This document shows positions 5,292 to 5,801 of a stretch of 5,801 nucleotides of DNA, piece by piece. Position 1 is the first letter of the stretch; every line of letters begins with the position of its first letter. This stretch comes from an uncultured Collinsella sp. GTDB lineage: Bacteria > Actinomycetota > Coriobacteriia > Coriobacteriales > Coriobacteriaceae. The stretch is from NCBI GenBank assembly GCA_900756765.1, contig CAAELE010000014.1, forward strand, positions 1 through 5,801, given 5' to 3'. The position numbers and the translations under genes were made by a program. The notes under the pieces are model-generated. The model was not told the DNA's origin. It saw only the letters and a list, made by a program, of their open reading frames with translations, and ran no database searches.

Positions 5292-5756
5292 ATGACAGCA
5301 GCAACAAAGAACGTCAGCGTGAAGCTCGACTCAAAGCTCTACACCGCCCTCAAGACGCGGGCAGAGCTCAACGGTTCCAACGTCAGCGACGAGATCCGCT
5401 CGCTCCTGCGCTCGGCGCTCGCCACGGAGGGGCTCGACCTCTACGGCAACGAGGTCGCAGATTTCATCCGCGGCGTCGTCGACGCGCGGATGGACGTCGC
5501 CGCACTCGACATCGAGCGCAAGCTCGACGCCGCCGAGGACCGCATCGCCGCGGTCCTCTCGCGGCCCATGACCGCCGCCATCATGGCCGGCCTCATGTCG
5601 GCCGACGTCCTCAAGGCCTCCTACGCCTCGCTCGACGAGGTCCCCGTCGCGGACATCTGGAAGAACTACCTCGCGCAGGCCGGCGAGCTCAGCCGCGCCG
5701 GGCTCGGCCGAATCGACGAGGTGAAGCTCCACGCGCGCGAGCGCGCCGATGGCTAG
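5292..5756 (+). CDS. Ribbon-helix-helix DNA-binding protein (possible relaxosome accessory)
   Basis: The 154-residue protein opens with a ribbon-helix-helix pattern: strand NVSVKLD (7-13), helix SKLYTALKTRAELNG (14-28), turn, and helix VSDEIRSLLRSAL (31-43). Two such units normally dimerise and read DNA through the strand. The remaining 110 residues are largely helical and Ala-rich (for example MDVAALDIERKLDAAEDRIAAVL), likely for oligomerisation or partner contact. RHH proteins with helical C-terminal extensions next to mobilization genes often help relaxases at oriT (MobC/TraY-like role); a plain repressor is equally possible. AGAGAGGA (5280-5287) lies 4 bp before ATG 5292. The frame stays open upstream to 5136, but that part overlaps the previous gene and has no ribosome site. 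The end overlaps the next start as ATGGCTAG. Confidence 0.85.
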   Translation: MTAATKNVSVKLDSKLYTALKTRAELNGSNVSDEIRSLLRSALATEGLDLYGNEVADFIRGVVDARMDVAALDIERKLDAAEDRIAAVLSRPMTAAIMAGLMSADVLKASYASLDEVPVADIWKNYLAQAGELSRAGLGRIDEVKLHARERADG

Positions 5757-5801
5757 CCCGCCCGTCATCGTCAACCACTCCGTCGTCCGCGCGGGGGCGT
5801 C
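5749..5801 (+). CDS. Start of a cut-off gene, possibly a relaxase
   Basis: An ATG at 5749 overlaps the stop of the ribbon-helix-helix gene (ATGGCTAG, 8-base overlap) and the frame stays open to the window edge: MASPPVIVNHSVVRAGA. No Shine-Dalgarno is close, so translation would depend on coupling to the gene before it. A VIV...V(R/K)xG opening strand and the position after an RHH gene would suit a mobilization relaxase, but 17 residues cannot prove it. Confidence 0.45.
   Translation, partial: MASPPVIVNHSVVRAGA

Noticed and set aside
5733..5746. GCGCGC-GA-GCGCGC palindrome near the end of the RHH gene
   Set aside because: Inside coding sequence and made only of alternating G and C, as expected by chance in such GC-rich codons.
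1..5801. CRISPR array
   Set aside because: No regularly spaced direct repeats with unique spacers were seen; the repeats found are short, contiguous or inverted.

Overview
The window looks like the integrase end of an integrative mobile element (an integrative mobilizable or conjugative element) inserted in a tRNA-Met gene. The host appears to be a GC-rich bacterium. Strong AGGAGG-type ribosome sites, a genomically encoded tRNA CCA and a Gram-positive-style integrase would fit an actinobacterium such as a member of the Coriobacteriia. That taxonomic guess rests on general look only and is weak.

Layout. Positions 1-139 are probably chromosomal flank. They hold a run of short perfect hairpins (16-95), reminiscent of an IS200/IS605-type end, then the minus-strand terminator of the tRNA gene. 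Positions 140-189 are the 3' part of a minus-strand tRNA-Met, from anticodon stem to CCA. The acceptor 5' strand and D-arm are missing, as expected at one attachment-site end of an integrated element. Positions 190-462 are a gene-less control region with three 10-bp iterated repeats, a second repeat set, a candidate promoter and a perfect 32-bp inverted repeat, just ahead of a full-length tyrosine integrase (463-1755, +). Converging on the integrase, with one base between the stop codons, is an unrecognised 476-residue protein (1757-3187, -) with a C-terminal four-cysteine zinc-ribbon-like motif and a basic tail.

A divergent control region (3188-3303) leads into a plus-strand series running to the window edge. 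It holds a small excisionase-type helix-turn-helix protein (3304-3510), a translationally coupled DnaC/IstB-like protein whose Walker A motif and first Walker B acid are lost (3512-4144), two unrecognised acidic proteins (4229-4693 and 4751-5209), a ribbon-helix-helix protein (5292-5756), and the first 17 codons of a gene overlapping it by 8 bases (5749 onward). That last gene could be a relaxase, judged from position alone.

Together the integrase and excisionase-like protein would move the element in and out of tRNA-Met. The ribbon-helix-helix protein and the cut-off gene may start the mobilization module. The DnaC-like pseudo-ATPase next to the excisionase, the large inverted repeat before the integrase, and the inverted repeat before the ribbon-helix-helix gene (a candidate oriT or operator) are the most unusual parts.
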